Positions 8,203 through 21,680 of a stretch of 54,796 nt of DNA are shown here, piece after piece. Every line of letters starts with the position of its first letter. Position 1 is the first letter of the stretch. The stretch covers positions 1 through 54,796 of the forward strand of contig JALCQM010000018.1 in the NCBI GenBank assembly GCA_022651245.1, written 5' to 3'. The DNA is from Lactobacillus sp. (lineage in GTDB: Bacteria > Bacillota > Bacilli > Lactobacillales > Lactobacillaceae). Position numbers and translations under genes: made by a program. A model generated the notes under the pieces. That model was not told the DNA's origin, ran no database searches, and saw only the letters and a program-made list of their open reading frames with translations.

Positions 8203-8232
8203 TTGCCATCATCTGATGCAACCTGCTATACT
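8203..8232 (+). promoter_or_regulatory. Promoter of dps
   Basis: TTGCCA (8203-8208) and TATACT (8227-8232) are 18 bp apart and lie about 58 bases upstream of the dps start. Confidence 0.65.
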
Positions 8233-8255
8233 TGACGTGTTGTTAGTCAGAGGTC

Positions 8256-8273
8256 GCCGAAGCTTGCTTCGGC
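8256..8273 (+). promoter_or_regulatory. Hairpin directly upstream of the dps ribosome site
   Basis: GCCGAAG-CTTG-CTTCGGC is a perfect 7-bp stem with a four-base loop. It lies in the dps leader and ends immediately before AAAGGAGG. It may stabilise the 5' end of the mRNA or hold the ribosome site open. Confidence 0.55.
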
Positions 8274-8289
8274 AAAGGAGGAATGCTTG

Positions 8290-8757
8290 ATGAAATACGC
8301 TGAAACCAAGACCATCCTGAACCAACTTGTCGCTGACCTGAGCCAAATGGCCACTTTGATCCACCAAACGCATTGGTACATGCGCGGCCCAGAATTTTTA
8401 TTCCTACACCCATTGATGGACGAGTATATGGATGAAATCAACGACCAGCTTGATGTGATCTCGGAACGCCTGATCACCTTAGATGGGGCCCCTTATGCGA
8501 CCCTAGAAGAATTCGCAGAACACACCGGCATCAAATCCGAACCTGGCGATTATGGGATGACCACGCCAGAGCGCTTCGCCCGGTTGACCTCCGCTTACCG
8601 CTACTTGGAAGGCGTCTACCAAAAAGGGATCGAAACCGCTGGCGAAGAAGGCGACTACTCCAGCCAAGACATTATGACTGGTTTCCATACGGCAATCGAA
8701 AAGCGTATCTGGATGTTGCAAGCACAACGCGGACACGCACCCGAAATTGACGCTTAA
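8290..8757 (+). CDS. dps: Dps-family DNA-protection ferritin-like protein
   Basis: The 155-residue protein has the Dps/miniferritin motif: HQTHWYMRGPEFLFLHPLMDEYMDEINDQLDVISERL at residues about 26-62 contains the ferroxidase His/Asp/Glu ligands at the subunit interface. Such proteins form 12-subunit shells that oxidise and store iron with peroxide, protecting DNA. The N-terminus is short and lacks the Lys-rich tail used for DNA binding in E. coli Dps. The start at 8290 has AAAGGAGG eight bases upstream. The gene stands alone between its own promoter and a strong terminator. Confidence 0.93.
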   Translation: MKYAETKTILNQLVADLSQMATLIHQTHWYMRGPEFLFLHPLMDEYMDEINDQLDVISERLITLDGAPYATLEEFAEHTGIKSEPGDYGMTTPERFARLTSAYRYLEGVYQKGIETAGEEGDYSSQDIMTGFHTAIEKRIWMLQAQRGHAPEIDA

Positions 8758-8770
8758 GCAGACGAATCGA

Positions 8771-8810
8771 CACGGGGCTGTGACGACGATTGTCGCCCAG
8801 CCCCGTTTTT
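8771..8810 (+). terminator. Intrinsic terminator of dps
   Basis: ACGGGGCTG (8772-8780) pairs with CAGCCCCGT (8798-8806), followed by a T-run. Confidence 0.9.
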
Positions 8811-8857
8811 GCTGTCACCAGCAGGTTTAAGCACACGCTCGGGGCAGCGAAGTTTTT

Positions 8858-9900
<1,043 letters not shown>

Positions 9901-9932
9901 CCGCCACCACATCTCAGAAAGGAAGTTTTGCT

Positions 9933-10925
9933 ATGACCATTGCTGTTCTCGGAGGGGCCGGTTACATCGGTTCCCACACCGTCTCACAACTCGTAAAAGC
10001 CGGCCAGGATGTGGTCGTCCTCGATAATTTAGTGACCGGCCACCGCCTGGCCGTTGCGCCTAAAGCCCGTTTTTATCAAGGCGATATCCGCGATTATAAG
10101 TTCTTGAGCCAAGTCTTCACCCAAGAAAAAATTGACGGGATCATCCACTTCGCCGCTTTTTCCGTCGTGCCCGAATCGATGCAAGACCCCTTGAAGTATT
10201 TCGATAACAATACCGGTGGCATGATCACCTTATTGGAAGCGATGAAGCAATTTGGCATCGACAAGATCGTCTTTTCCTCGACCGCGGCAACGTATGGGGA
10301 ACCCGAGCGCGTCCCGATCCACGAAACCGATCCGCAAGTGCCGACGAACCCGTATGGCGAATCTAAGCTCGCCATGGAAAAAATCATCAAGTGGGCAGAC
10401 GCTGCCTACGGAATCCACTTCGTCGCCTTGCGGTACTTCAACGTGGCAGGCGCCATGCCTGATGGATCCATCGGTGAAGATCACAAGCCTGAGACCCACT
10501 TGATCCCGATCATTTTGCAAGCGGCTGCGGGAACGCGGTCTAACTTGCAGATTTTCGGCGATGACTACCCGACTAAAGATGGGACGAATGTGCGCGATTA
10601 CGTTCACGTGGTCGACTTGGCGGACGCCCACATCTTAGCGATGCACTATCTCCAAGCAGGTAACCCTTCTGCTGCTTTCAACCTTGGTTCCGCCACCGGC
10701 TTCTCGAACCTCGAGATTCTCAACGCCGCACGCACCGTCACCGGCCAAGCGATCCCCGCCAAAATCGGACCGCGCCGGCCTGGTGACCCTAGCACCTTGA
10801 TCGCCGCGAGCGACAAAGCCCGCGAGCGCCTCGGGTGGCAGCCGCACTTCGATGACGTTGAAGCGATCATCGCCACCGCTTGGCAATGGCACCAATCCCA
10901 TCCAAACGGATATGGTGACCGCTAG
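9933..10925 (+). CDS. galE: UDP-glucose 4-epimerase GalE
   Basis: The 330-residue protein has the NAD-binding [10 protein letters not shown] motif at the N-terminus, [10 protein letters not shown] and the catalytic NPYGESK (Tyr-x3-Lys) near residue 150, and the C-terminal [13 protein letters not shown] segment of GalE. It interconverts UDP-galactose and UDP-glucose in the Leloir pathway and supplies UDP-galactose for cell-surface glycans. It follows the GalR-like gene in the same direction with AAAGGAAG before its ATG. No galK or galT is present next to it. Confidence 0.95.
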   Translation: MTIAVLGGAGYIGSHTVSQLVKAGQDVVVLDNLVTGHRLAVAPKARFYQGDIRDYKFLSQVFTQEKIDGIIHFAAFSVVPESMQDPLKYFDNNTGGMITLLEAMKQFGIDKIVFSSTAATYGEPERVPIHETDPQVPTNPYGESKLAMEKIIKWADAAYGIHFVALRYFNVAGAMPDGSIGEDHKPETHLIPIILQAAAGTRSNLQIFGDDYPTKDGTNVRDYVHVVDLADAHILAMHYLQAGNPSAAFNLGSATGFSNLEILNAARTVTGQAIPAKIGPRRPGDPSTLIAASDKARERLGWQPHFDDVEAIIATAWQWHQSHPNGYGDR

Positions 10926-11056
10926 TGCCTGACGTTATTTGTTAAGCAAAGCGTGCTAAAACCGTCGCGCAAACCGCATATTTTCTTCACAGATGGCGGG
11001 TAGTATCAATGACATAGAAATGAGCTACCCCCTTATTTCTACCCCACTTTTTCAGT

Positions 11057-11123
11057 GACCAAGCGTTGCGCCGCTTGGTCCTATTTCAACCCTTTTTGAC
11101 CGCCCTTTCTAGGGCGGTTTTTT
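11057..11123 (+). terminator. Tandem hairpins ending the galR-galE transcript
   Basis: GACCAAGCG/CGCTTGGTC (11057-11080) is a 9-bp stem without a T-run. ACCGCCC/GGGCGGT (11099-11118) is followed by TTTTTT and is a standard intrinsic terminator. The rest of the 10926-11182 gap shows only a GGGTAG/CTACCC pair around 11000-11030. Confidence 0.85.
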
Positions 11124-11182
11124 GATGCTTGAATTGCAATCGCGACTGCTGCATGCGATAATCCGACAAAAGGGGAAAGTCG

Positions 11183-12043
11183 ATGCAAAAACATCACCTA
11201 TGGCGGCTAGGTGCCGTTCTCATGCTGGGTAGTCTCATGGTTTGGCTGGGGCTCAATTTAGTGACGACGACTGGCCGCAGCACCAGGATGTTGCGCCGTG
11301 CTTTTACCGCACAAACGCTGGGCCAAGTGGTGCAATTACGCGCCTCTCGTGCTTCTGACGATGGCCAAACGACGATCGGCTGGCAATTCACCGGCAGCTA
11401 CCGCGAGCGCCTCCCGCAGCTAGGCACGCTCCAAGTCCCGTTCACCATTACCCGCGATGACACGGCGAGCGATGCAGACTTTAAGCGCACGCTTCACCAA
11501 GCCGTCTTTCACGCCCTCAATCAAAACGCACTGTGGCGGCGACTACCACAATTTCAACACTTCACCCGCCAAGTCCAAGCAGGATTGAAGCCGACCTTGC
11601 CGTCAGGCTTCACCTTCGCAAAAACGCAGTATACCTTTCACAACAGTGCCACGCTGGCGCGCCCATACTGGCAAGCAGGCGATTATGCCTGGCGTGGGTT
11701 GGCAGCCTTGAAACCAGCCCAGTTTTTTGCCGACGTGCACACCCAAGCGACCGCTGCAACCACTCAAGGCGCGATCACCCGCCAACAATACCCAAAAACG
11801 AACCTAGTGACCCTGCGAGTCTATGCTCGCCACCACAACGCGAAGGCAGCCCAGAGCCGGTTAGTCGCACTGGCCGCACGCACCTTAACACCAGGCGCCA
11901 CGACAACGCTACCTGACGGCTATTACGCGGTTCAAAGTCGCTACCGCAATGACGCCAGCTGGCACCGCGCCTATTGGTTTGCGGTCAACGCGCACCGCGT
12001 CGTGCAGTTTCTGCCTGCCGTGACGCCGACATTTCTCGACTAA
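11183..12043 (+). CDS. Hypothetical protein with N-terminal membrane anchor
   Basis: The function is not recognised. The 286-residue protein has a short basic start (MQKHHLWR) and a hydrophobic segment at about 9-27 (LGAVLMLGSLMVWLGLNLV), consistent with a signal anchor and an extracellular body. The rest is soluble, rich in Thr, Ala, Gln and Arg, with aromatic residues suggesting a folded domain (VNAHRVVQFLPAV near the end). No cell-wall sorting motif or lipobox is seen. AGGGGAAAG precedes the ATG. It lies alone between the galE terminator and a gene-free region. Confidence 0.7.
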   Translation: MQKHHLWRLGAVLMLGSLMVWLGLNLVTTTGRSTRMLRRAFTAQTLGQVVQLRASRASDDGQTTIGWQFTGSYRERLPQLGTLQVPFTITRDDTASDADFKRTLHQAVFHALNQNALWRRLPQFQHFTRQVQAGLKPTLPSGFTFAKTQYTFHNSATLARPYWQAGDYAWRGLAALKPAQFFADVHTQATAATTQGAITRQQYPKTNLVTLRVYARHHNAKAAQSRLVALAARTLTPGATTTLPDGYYAVQSRYRNDASWHRAYWFAVNAHRVVQFLPAVTPTFLD

Positions 12044-12260
12044 AAAAATGTGGCCATGCGTATATTGTCAAAATATCGCGCATCCAGAAAAAGGGCTTCA
12101 ATTTTGACACATTCGGGCTGTTAGTCTTAATGTCCCCTTATAGACGACAATAGCCTTCCAATCAAGCACCCAAGATCAAAATTTTTTAGGCCATCATAAT
12201 GATCATGTCCACGTAAGATTATCTTGAATACACGTTCTGTTGCCATAAATCTGCATTCGC
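12044..12260. other. Gene-free region with inverted repeats
   Basis: No credible gene is seen. TGTCAAAAT (12066-12074) and ATTTTGACA (12101-12109) form a 9-bp inverted repeat with a 26-base loop. GTCT/AGAC pairs occur near 12125-12146. The role is unknown. Confidence 0.4.
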
Positions 12261-12382
12261 TTGCGTATTTTTTTGTAAAGATGATATACTATGTTCGAAG
12301 AGAAGTTCCGGTCGAAAACCGCATTGGGAGTAGTGCCCCAATGTACGCCGGCGGCGGGCGCCTTATAGGCACCCGTTTTTTT
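12261..12382 (+). ncRNA. Candidate small RNA: promoter, two hairpins, terminator
   Basis: TTGCGT (12261-12266) and an extended -10, TGATATACT (12282-12290), with an 18-bp spacer make a strong promoter. The expected transcript of about 86 nt (from around 12297) contains CGGT/ACCG, then CATTGGG/CCCAATG (12322-12343). It ends in CGGGCGCC/GGCACCCG followed by seven T (12355-12382). No ribosome site or plausible reading frame lies inside. The family is not recognised; it could be a trans-acting sRNA or a small structured RNA. A minus-strand terminator faces it just downstream. Confidence 0.55.
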
Positions 12383-12388
12383 ACGCCG

Positions 12389-12435
12389 AAAAACAAAAGC
12401 GTCTCGTCCAGGTTAGTGAGTCCTAGACGAGACGC
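12389..12435 (-). terminator. Minus-strand intrinsic terminator
   Basis: On the minus strand GCGTCTCGTC pairs with GACGAGACGC (12399-12435) and is followed by TTTTGTTTTT. It lies 13 bases past the stop of the small reading frame at 12448 and would end its transcript. Confidence 0.8.
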
Positions 12436-12447
12436 AATTAGTCAGCG

Positions 12448-12669
12448 CTAGCGTCGACGCCGACGTGAGCCGGATCTGCGCGCGTGCCGCCTGATATGCT
12501 GCTGGCGATTGTGACAGATATACCGACAATATGCCTTAACGCCGTCTGCCAGTAGCGCGGCCATCGCAGGTGCGATAACCAAAGTGAAGAGAAGTTCCAA
12601 TCCAATCACCGCCAAGAGTCGCTGCAGCGGAGCTCTCAGCTGTTTAAGTGTACCATGACGAGTCACCAA
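12448..12669 (-). CDS. Possible small membrane protein with Arg-rich tail
   Basis: The function is not recognised and the gene is uncertain. The frame gives up to 73 residues: a basic start, one hydrophobic helix (LLAVIGLELLFTLVIAPAMA, about 18-37), a Cys-containing segment and a tail rich in Arg (GSRRRRR). The first codon is TTG or GTG, with only a distant AAAGGA upstream, so initiation is weak. In its favour, it lies downstream of the rpsR terminator with its own terminator immediately after the stop. One-helix proteins with a basic tail resemble type I toxins or small stress peptides in general shape only. Confidence 0.35.
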   Translation of the reverse strand: MVTRHGTLKQLRAPLQRLLAVIGLELLFTLVIAPAMAALLADGVKAYCRYICHNRQQHIRRHARRSGSRRRRR

Positions 12670-12709
12670 ATTTTGTGTGATTTTTCCTTTTCACATTAAT
12701 GCACGCGCT

Positions 12710-12740
12710 AAAAAAAGCCCGCCAATTGGCGAGCTTTTTT
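12710..12740 (-). terminator. Terminator of rpsF-ssb-rpsR
   Basis: On the minus strand GCTCGCC-AATT-GGCGGGC is followed by seven T; A-rich flanks make it partly bidirectional. Confidence 0.9.
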
Positions 12741-12747
12741 GATCGTA

Positions 12748-12984
12748 CTAGTCTTCCGCAACGAAAGGCAGCAAGCCCATGATACGGGCACGCTTGATCG
12801 CAACGGTCAGCTTACGTTGGTTCTTAGCGCTGGTGCCGGTCACGCGACGTGGCAAAATCTTACCACGTTCGGAGACGAAGCGTTCCAACAAGTTTGTGTC
12901 TTTGTAATCGATATAATCGATATGGTTAGCGGCGATGAAGTCGACTTTGCGACGACGACGGCCACCACGGCGTTGTTGTGCCAT
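12748..12984 (-). CDS. rpsR: 30S ribosomal protein S18
   Basis: The 78-residue basic protein ([29 protein letters not shown]..., ending [14 protein letters not shown]) is typical S18, a component of the 30S platform that binds 16S rRNA together with S6. The start at 12984 is chosen over an in-frame codon at 12993 because AAAAGGAG sits eight bases upstream. It is the third gene of rpsF-ssb-rpsR and is probably regulated by the S6:S18 complex through the leader upstream of rpsF. Confidence 0.97.
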   Translation of the reverse strand: MAQQRRGGRRRRKVDFIAANHIDYIDYKDTNLLERFVSERGKILPRRVTGTSAKNQRKLTVAIKRARIMGLLPFVAED

Positions 12985-13011
12985 GAATGTCACTCCTTTT
13001 CATTGGATTCT

Positions 13012-13617
13012 TTAGAATGGTAAGTCATCATCCGAAATATCGATCGGTTGGCCATTATTGGCAAAAGGATCGTTATTGTTCGTAGCGGCGTTGTTGCCAG
13101 CGCCAAAGGATGGCTGGTTATCGTTACTACCAGCCCCCGATTGACTACTCCCAGCGTTTGATGACGGTTGTGGGGCGGAGTTTTGGCTCCCACCAAAGTT
13201 ATTCGCAGGCGCCTGTTGTTGCCCCCCGAAGTTGTTTTGGCCGCCGAAGTTTTGATTATTCCCAGACGCAGGTTCCTGCGGACGGGCTTCAGTCACCGCA
13301 CGTGATTCTAGTAAGGCGAAGTTTTCAACGACCACTTCGGTCACGTAAACACGTTGGCCTTGGTTGTTTTCATAGTTCCGGACCTGTAGATGGCCCATCA
13401 CGCCGATCATTGAACCCTTGCGCGTAAAGTTACTGAGGTTTTCAGCACTCTTACGCCAGATCACACAGTTGACGAAGTCAGTTTCGCGCTGCCCTTGAGC
13501 GTTCGTGAATTGCCGATCAACGGCAATCGTGAACGACCCAACAGCAGTCCCGCTTTGGGTATAGCGCAACTCGACATCCCGCGTTAAACGGCCCGTTAAA
13601 GATACACTATTGATCAT
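13012..13617 (-). CDS. ssb: Single-stranded DNA-binding protein
   Basis: The 201-residue protein begins [20 protein letters not shown] and contains an OB fold over about residues 1-105. A Gly/Asn/Gln-rich flexible linker follows ([12 protein letters not shown] and similar), then the acidic tail DISDDDLPF that recruits replication and repair partners. It coats single-stranded DNA during replication, recombination and repair. It lies 44 bases after rpsF and 27 bases before rpsR in the standard operon. The linker is long and repetitive, as is common in lactobacilli. Confidence 0.97.
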   Translation of the reverse strand: MINSVSLTGRLTRDVELRYTQSGTAVGSFTIAVDRQFTNAQGQRETDFVNCVIWRKSAENLSNFTRKGSMIGVMGHLQVRNYENNQGQRVYVTEVVVENFALLESRAVTEARPQEPASGNNQNFGGQNNFGGQQQAPANNFGGSQNSAPQPSSNAGSSQSGAGSNDNQPSFGAGNNAATNNNDPFANNGQPIDISDDDLPF

Positions 13618-13661
13618 CCCTCTAGCTCCCCTCTATAAGCGACTTGTTTCGCTTGGACGAA

Positions 13662-13958
13662 TTAGTCTTCGCGCTTAACGATCATGTGACGAAGCATGTC
13701 GCCAGAGATCTTGGATAAGCGGTCGAATTCGTTGATCGCAGCAGCATTTTCCGCGGTAGCGTTCACGATGTGATACGTACCTTCGGTGTACTTGCCGATT
13801 TCATATGCGAACTTACGCTTTTGCCAATCCTTAGAATCAATGATGGTAGCACCATTATCCTTTAAAATATTGTCAAAACGTTCGACCAATGCAGCCTTGC
13901 CTTCTTCATCCATATCAGGACGGATGATGTAGGTAATTTCATACTTGGTTTCAGCCAT
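13662..13958 (-). CDS. rpsF: 30S ribosomal protein S6
   Basis: The 98-residue protein starts [20 protein letters not shown] and continues with the KRKFAYEI and EGTYHIVN segments of S6, which pairs with S18 on the 30S platform. The start at 13958 follows AAGGAGGTG; an in-frame codon at 14009 would add a tail encoded by the leader and is rejected. It is the first gene of the operon. The leader carries an S6:S18-binding motif. Confidence 0.97.
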   Translation of the reverse strand: MAETKYEITYIIRPDMDEEGKAALVERFDNILKDNGATIIDSKDWQKRKFAYEIGKYTEGTYHIVNATAENAAAINEFDRLSKISGDMLRHMIVKRED

Positions 13959-13979
13959 TTGACGATTCACCTCCTTATG

Positions 13980-14015
13980 GACTTTGGCCCAACGGTCACC
14001 CGCGGGCAAGGAGTC
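13980..14015 (-). promoter_or_regulatory. S6:S18 ribosomal protein leader motif
   Basis: On the minus strand GACT...TTG-CCC pairs with GGG-C-CAA...AGTC, with an unpaired CC on the 5' side and a loop holding a CCG trinucleotide. This is the arrangement described for the S6:S18 autoregulatory leader. It ends about 10 bases before the rpsF Shine-Dalgarno sequence. A 16-bp palindrome, TGACCGCTAGCGGTCA, lies just upstream of it. Confidence 0.7.
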
Positions 14016-14050
14016 GATGACCGCTAGCGGTCACATACTCACAAACTAGA

Positions 14051-14079
14051 ATTCTATCATAACCAGCAGTGGAACTCAA
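14051..14079 (-). promoter_or_regulatory. Promoter of rpsF-ssb-rpsR
   Basis: On the minus strand TTGAGT (14074-14079) and TAGAAT (14051-14056) are 17 bp apart, and TG-A before the -10 makes it an extended -10. Confidence 0.75.
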
Positions 14080-14143
14080 CCATTATCAGGGTTTTCTACC
14101 CTTGATACTCTATAGATTACGCAAACTACACACGCTTTTCGCC

Positions 14144-14848
14144 TCACAGGCTAACCGTCTGGATCTGCATAATGTTCTTATTCAACGAAATGTCTTCGAT
14201 GATGTCCGGTAAGTTCAGCTCACGCGGCACAGAGATCTCATAGATATTCACGTAGATCGCCTCATCATCATTTTGGGTCACACGGAAGTTCACGTCGTTA
14301 ACGTCGATGTGGTGCGCATCAAAGTAGTCCTGAATAAATTGTTTGGTTTCCAACTTGTGCCGGTACTTGATCTCAAGGCGCTTCATCGCGTTCACGTGCA
14401 CGATCCGCTTCAAGAAGACTAAGACAAGGATGATCGCCACGGCACTGGAAACTGCGATGTCATAGTCGCCCATCCCGATAGCTAACCCTAAGCCAGCTAC
14501 CGCCCACAGGCTAGCCGCAGTGGTCAACCCACGCACGGTACGGTGTTGGACCATGATGGTCCCAGCCCCTAAAAACCCGATCCCAGAAACGACCTGGGCG
14601 ATTAATCGGGCGTCATCAGCCCGCAAGACGCCGCTGAGCTTGGGGTATTGTAAGGCCGTATTCAACGCGTTGAAGCCGATCTCTTTTTGCACCAAGGCCA
14701 TGATGCAGGCCCCTAAACAAACCAGCACATGCGTCTTCATCCCCGCTGGTCGGTTCTTATGCTCGCGATCGTAACCGATCACCGCGGATACAAAAATGGC
14801 TAAAGCCAAGCGCCCAACGATCTCCAATAGACTTAATTGAAATGTCAT
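14144..14848 (-). CDS. MgtC/SapB-family membrane protein
   Basis: The 234-residue protein has four to five hydrophobic helices with family motifs: SAVIGYDREHKNRPAGMKTHVLVCLGA near the start and VSGIGFLGAGTIMVQHRTVRGLTTAASLWAVAGLGLAIG in the middle. A soluble C-terminal domain of about 80 residues (VNDVNFRVTQNDDEAIYVNIYEI) resembles the ACT-like tail of longer MgtC homologues. MgtC proteins modulate Mg2+ or phosphate homeostasis and ATP synthase in pathogens; the role here is unknown. It stands alone, 133 bases downstream of gyrA. Confidence 0.9.
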   Translation of the reverse strand: MTFQLSLLEIVGRLALAIFVSAVIGYDREHKNRPAGMKTHVLVCLGACIMALVQKEIGFNALNTALQYPKLSGVLRADDARLIAQVVSGIGFLGAGTIMVQHRTVRGLTTAASLWAVAGLGLAIGMGDYDIAVSSAVAIILVLVFLKRIVHVNAMKRLEIKYRHKLETKQFIQDYFDAHHIDVNDVNFRVTQNDDEAIYVNIYEISVPRELNLPDIIEDISLNKNIMQIQTVSL

Positions 14849-14914
14849 CCACTATTCCTTTCCTAAACAGCCACTCAGACCAATCACAGCCTGTTTTGCG
14901 CTGCTTATTATGAC

Positions 14915-14969
14915 TTGCGTTAAGTACCACTTAACGCAAAGAGGGTAAGCTGATTGGTCGCTTACCCTC
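14915..14969 (-). terminator. Two adjacent hairpins after gyrA
   Basis: On the minus strand GAGGGTAAGC/GCTTACCCTC (14941-14969) is followed by TTTGCGTT and is the likely gyrA terminator. TTGCGTTAAG/CTTAACGCAA (14915-14939) is a perfect 10-bp hairpin immediately after it and may mark the start region of mgtC. Confidence 0.75.
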
Positions 14970-14981
14970 AATTCGGCAGTA

Positions 14982-17573
14982 CTATTCAGCGTCACCGCCA
15001 TCGTCAGGCTGATCGGCTTCTGCGCGGCGCAACAACTCATCGACTTGCGCATTCGCATCCCCTGCTGGCGTATCGCCAGCGACAGGTGCGCTAGCCGTCG
15101 TGGTTCCTGCGGCTTCAGTGGCTTCGTCAGCTTCTGGCTCTTGAGCCAACTTCGCGACAGTCACCACCTTGGTGCCTTCGTCGACACGCATCAGGCGAAC
15201 ACCTAGTGTGGCACGACCGGTTTGTGAGACGGTGTCGATATTGAAGCGGATCATGACCCCGGCATCCGTCACAGCCATGATGTCCTCATCGCCTACGACC
15301 GTCGTCACGATCGCCAATGGCCCGTTCTTTTCGGTCACATTCGCCGTCTTGATCCCTTTACCACCGCGCCCTTTGATCGGGTATTCGGCAGCAGCGGTCC
15401 GTTTGCCGTAGCCTTTTTCCGAAACGACAAAGACTTCAGATTCTGGCGTTAAGACGTCAGCGCCGACGACGTAATCATCATCGCGCAGGCGGATCCCCCG
15501 GACCCCGGTCGCACTACGGCCCATACTGCGGACGTCGGCTTCCTTGAAGGTCACAGAATAGCCACGATGCGTCCCAATGAGCATGGTGTCGTCTCCGCTG
15601 GTCAAGATCACGCGACTGAGTTCGTCTTCATCCTTCATGTTCAAAGCGATCAACCCGTTCTTGCGAATATTCAAGAACTCGCTGACCGGTGTCCGCTTAA
15701 CCACACCGTGCTTAGTGACGAAGAACAAGAACTTCTCGTCTGTCTTGGCATCATCGTGCTGCACGTTGATCACGGTTTGCACTTTTTCGTTGTTATCGAT
15801 CCCTAATAAGTTGATGATCGGGATGCCTTTAGCGGTCCGACCATATTCTGGAATCTCATAACCCTTCGCCCGGTAGACTTTACCGGAATTCGTGAAGAAC
15901 AACAGCACGTCATGCGTTGACGGTGAGATCAGGTGCTCAACGAAATCATCATCATGCACACCAGTCCCTTGGATCCCGCGCCCGCCGCGATTTTGCGTCT
16001 TGAACTCATCGGCGGGTAGGCGCTTGACGTAGCCGTTATGTGTCAACGTGATCACAACGGTTTCTTCTTCTATCAAGTCCTCGTCTTCGATATTCAGGTC
16101 TTCGCCGACCAGCAGCTCGGTCCGCCGCTTATCGCCGAATTTACGCTGGATTTCAAGGAGTTCATCATAGATGATCTGATGAACCCGCGCTGGCTTGGCC
16201 AAAATGTCTTGGTAATCAGCGATCGCCGTGCGGATATCGCTCAATTCATTTTCGACCTTGTCACGTTCCAAACCGGTCAAGCGCACCAGCCGCATATCCA
16301 AAATCGCTTGGCTTTGCTTGTCCGACAAGTTGTACTTGTCCATCAAAACCACTTTGGCCTTGTCACCCGTCTCACTAGAGCGAATGATGCTGATAATCGC
16401 ATCGATATGGTCTAACGCGATCTTCAAGCCTTCTAAGATATGCTCGCGCGCCTGGGCCTTTTTCAATTCGAATTCGGTCCGCCGGCGAATCACTTGCTCT
16501 TGGTGTTGCAAGTAATACTGCAAGATGGCTTTTAAGCTCAACGTTTTTGGCGCACCGTTAACGATCGCCACCATGTTGAACGAAAAACCGGTTTGCAGCG
16601 GCGTCAGCTTGAACAAGTTATTCAAGACGACACTGGCGCTCATGTCACGCCGGATATCGATGGTGATCCGCATCCCTTCACGATCAGATTCATCGTTCAG
16701 GTCCGTGATCCCTTCGATCTTCTTTTCCCGCGCCAGTTCTGCGATCCGCTCTACCAACTTGGCCTTGTTCACCATATACGGAATCTCAGTCACGATGATG
16801 CGTTCCTTGCCGGATTTTTCCGTCACGATCTCGGTTTTAGCGCGTACCGTGATCGTTCCCTTACCAGTTTCGTAAGCGCGCCGAATACCAGATTTCCCCA
16901 GTACCAAAGCGCCTGTTGGAAAATCAGGGCCTGGTAAAGCGGTCATCAGATCAGCGGTAGTAGCTTCTGGATTATCCATCAGGATATGCAAGGCGGAAAT
17001 GACTTCTGCGAGGTTATGCGGTGGGATATTGGTGGTCATCCCCACGGCGATCCCTGTCGCACCGTTCACTAAGAGGTTAGGAAAACGCGCCGGCAAAACG
17101 ACCGGTTCCTTTTCCGTGCCATCGTAGTTATCTTGATAATCGATGGTGTCCTTGTTGATGTCACGCAACATCTCCATCGTGATCTTACTCATCCGGGCTT
17201 CGGTATACCGCATCGCGGCCGCACCGTCACCATCGACAGAGCCAAAGTTCCCGTGCCCATCGACGAGCATATAGCGATAAGAGAAGTCCTGCGCCATCCG
17301 CACCATGCCTTCATAAATCGAAGAATCCCCGTGCGGGTGGTATTTCCCCATGACATCCCCGACGATACGCGCAGACTTCTTATACGGCTTCTCTGGCGTG
17401 ACCCCCAGTTCATTCATCCCATATAAGATCCGGCGCTGCACCGGCTTGAGGCCATCGCGCACATCAGGCAAAGCCCGTGCCACGATAACACTCATCGCGT
17501 ATTCGAGGAACGATGTCTTCATCGTTTGAGCCAGGTTCACATTGGTGATACGGCTCTCTTGGCGATCATCCAT
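14982..17573 (-). CDS. gyrA: DNA gyrase subunit A
   Basis: The 863-residue protein carries the breakage-reunion domain with catalytic Tyr123 in AAMRYTEAR. The quinolone-determining region is [17 protein letters not shown], with Ser84 and Glu88 as in susceptible Gram-positive bacteria. The C-terminal beta-pinwheel has a GyrA-box of the form QNRGGRG, Asn replacing Arg at the second position. The acidic tail is rich in Glu, Ala and Asp. With GyrB it forms the ATP-dependent enzyme that introduces negative supercoils. Unusually, it is separated from gyrB by 583 bases of degenerate repeats, so it may have its own promoter. Confidence 0.98.
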   Translation of the reverse strand: MDDRQESRITNVNLAQTMKTSFLEYAMSVIVARALPDVRDGLKPVQRRILYGMNELGVTPEKPYKKSARIVGDVMGKYHPHGDSSIYEGMVRMAQDFSYRYMLVDGHGNFGSVDGDGAAAMRYTEARMSKITMEMLRDINKDTIDYQDNYDGTEKEPVVLPARFPNLLVNGATGIAVGMTTNIPPHNLAEVISALHILMDNPEATTADLMTALPGPDFPTGALVLGKSGIRRAYETGKGTITVRAKTEIVTEKSGKERIIVTEIPYMVNKAKLVERIAELAREKKIEGITDLNDESDREGMRITIDIRRDMSASVVLNNLFKLTPLQTGFSFNMVAIVNGAPKTLSLKAILQYYLQHQEQVIRRRTEFELKKAQAREHILEGLKIALDHIDAIISIIRSSETGDKAKVVLMDKYNLSDKQSQAILDMRLVRLTGLERDKVENELSDIRTAIADYQDILAKPARVHQIIYDELLEIQRKFGDKRRTELLVGEDLNIEDEDLIEEETVVITLTHNGYVKRLPADEFKTQNRGGRGIQGTGVHDDDFVEHLISPSTHDVLLFFTNSGKVYRAKGYEIPEYGRTAKGIPIINLLGIDNNEKVQTVINVQHDDAKTDEKFLFFVTKHGVVKRTPVSEFLNIRKNGLIALNMKDEDELSRVILTSGDDTMLIGTHRGYSVTFKEADVRSMGRSATGVRGIRLRDDDYVVGADVLTPESEVFVVSEKGYGKRTAAAEYPIKGRGGKGIKTANVTEKNGPLAIVTTVVGDEDIMAVTDAGVMIRFNIDTVSQTGRATLGVRLMRVDEGTKVVTVAKLAQEPEADEATEAAGTTTASAPVAGDTPAGDANAQVDELLRRAEADQPDDGGDAE

Positions 17574-17639
17574 TGACGATAGTGCTCCCTTCAGAAAATT
17601 CTATGTTGCGCCGCCAACAAGTTTGGCGGCAGACGATGC

Positions 17640-21267
<3,628 letters not shown>

Positions 21268-21271
<4 letters not shown>

Positions 21272-21486
21272 TCAGCTTGCGCAACCGCAACCTGCGTGCC
21301 ATCAGGTAACGTTACTGAATCCCCGACTCGCAACTTGCGGCCTCGCCGTGTGTCCGCTTCACCATTGACCAAAACTCGGTTTTCGGCTAAAAACCACTTG
21401 GCGGCACCGCCACTATCGATCACGCCAGCGTCTTTGAGTAACTGCCCTAGCGTAATGTATTCAGTCGTGATCGTAACTGTTGCCAT
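21268..21486 (-). CDS. yaaA: S4-domain RNA-binding protein YaaA
   Basis: The 72-residue protein (EYITLGQLLKDAGVIDSGGAAKWFLAENRVLVNGEADTRRGRKL split over the fold) is the S4-like protein normally encoded between dnaN and recF. B. subtilis YaaA (RlbA) has been linked to ribosome assembly; the exact role here is not known. It overlaps recF by four bases. AAGGGAG precedes the ATG, and a good promoter lies 44 bases upstream. In this genome a secreted-protein gene separates it from dnaN. Confidence 0.93.
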
Positions 21487-21529
21487 CTGTTGCCCACTCC
21501 CTTGCTGATTATTCTAATACTACCTATAT

Positions 21530-21558
21530 AGTATACCGTTTTTGAACGTGAAACACAA
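21530..21558 (-). promoter_or_regulatory. Promoter of yaaA-recF-gyrB
   Basis: On the minus strand TTGTGT (21553-21558) and TATACT (21530-21535) are 17 bp apart. A GCCCT/AGGGC stem with T-run on the plus strand (21578-21595) lies just upstream and has no plus-strand gene to serve. Confidence 0.7.
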
Positions 21559-21637
21559 TGCACCGAGGCGTTTTTAGGCCCTCTCAGGGCTTTTTAGCGG
21601 GCAACCATCCCCTGGACGTCAAACCCTTTAAAAACCA

Positions 21638-21680
21638 AAAAATGGCCAAATATGCGCGTTCAGCCAATTTGGCCATTTTT
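21638..21680. terminator. Bidirectional terminator overlapping the stop of the secreted-protein gene
   Basis: AAAAATGGCCAAAT pairs with ATTTGGCCATTTTT across a 15-base loop, with T-runs on both strands. It insulates the gene at 21679 from yaaA. Confidence 0.85.

Noticed and set aside
12224..12451. 75-residue plus-strand frame covering the candidate small RNA
   Set aside because: It begins upstream of the promoter -35, has no ribosome site, and runs through two terminators.
15169..16937. Several plus-strand frames of 80-125 residues
   Set aside because: All lie inside gyrA in antisense and lack ribosome sites.
21545..21560. Second parS-like sequence near yaaA
   Set aside because: Only one half (ACGTGAAACA) matches; the other half differs at most positions.
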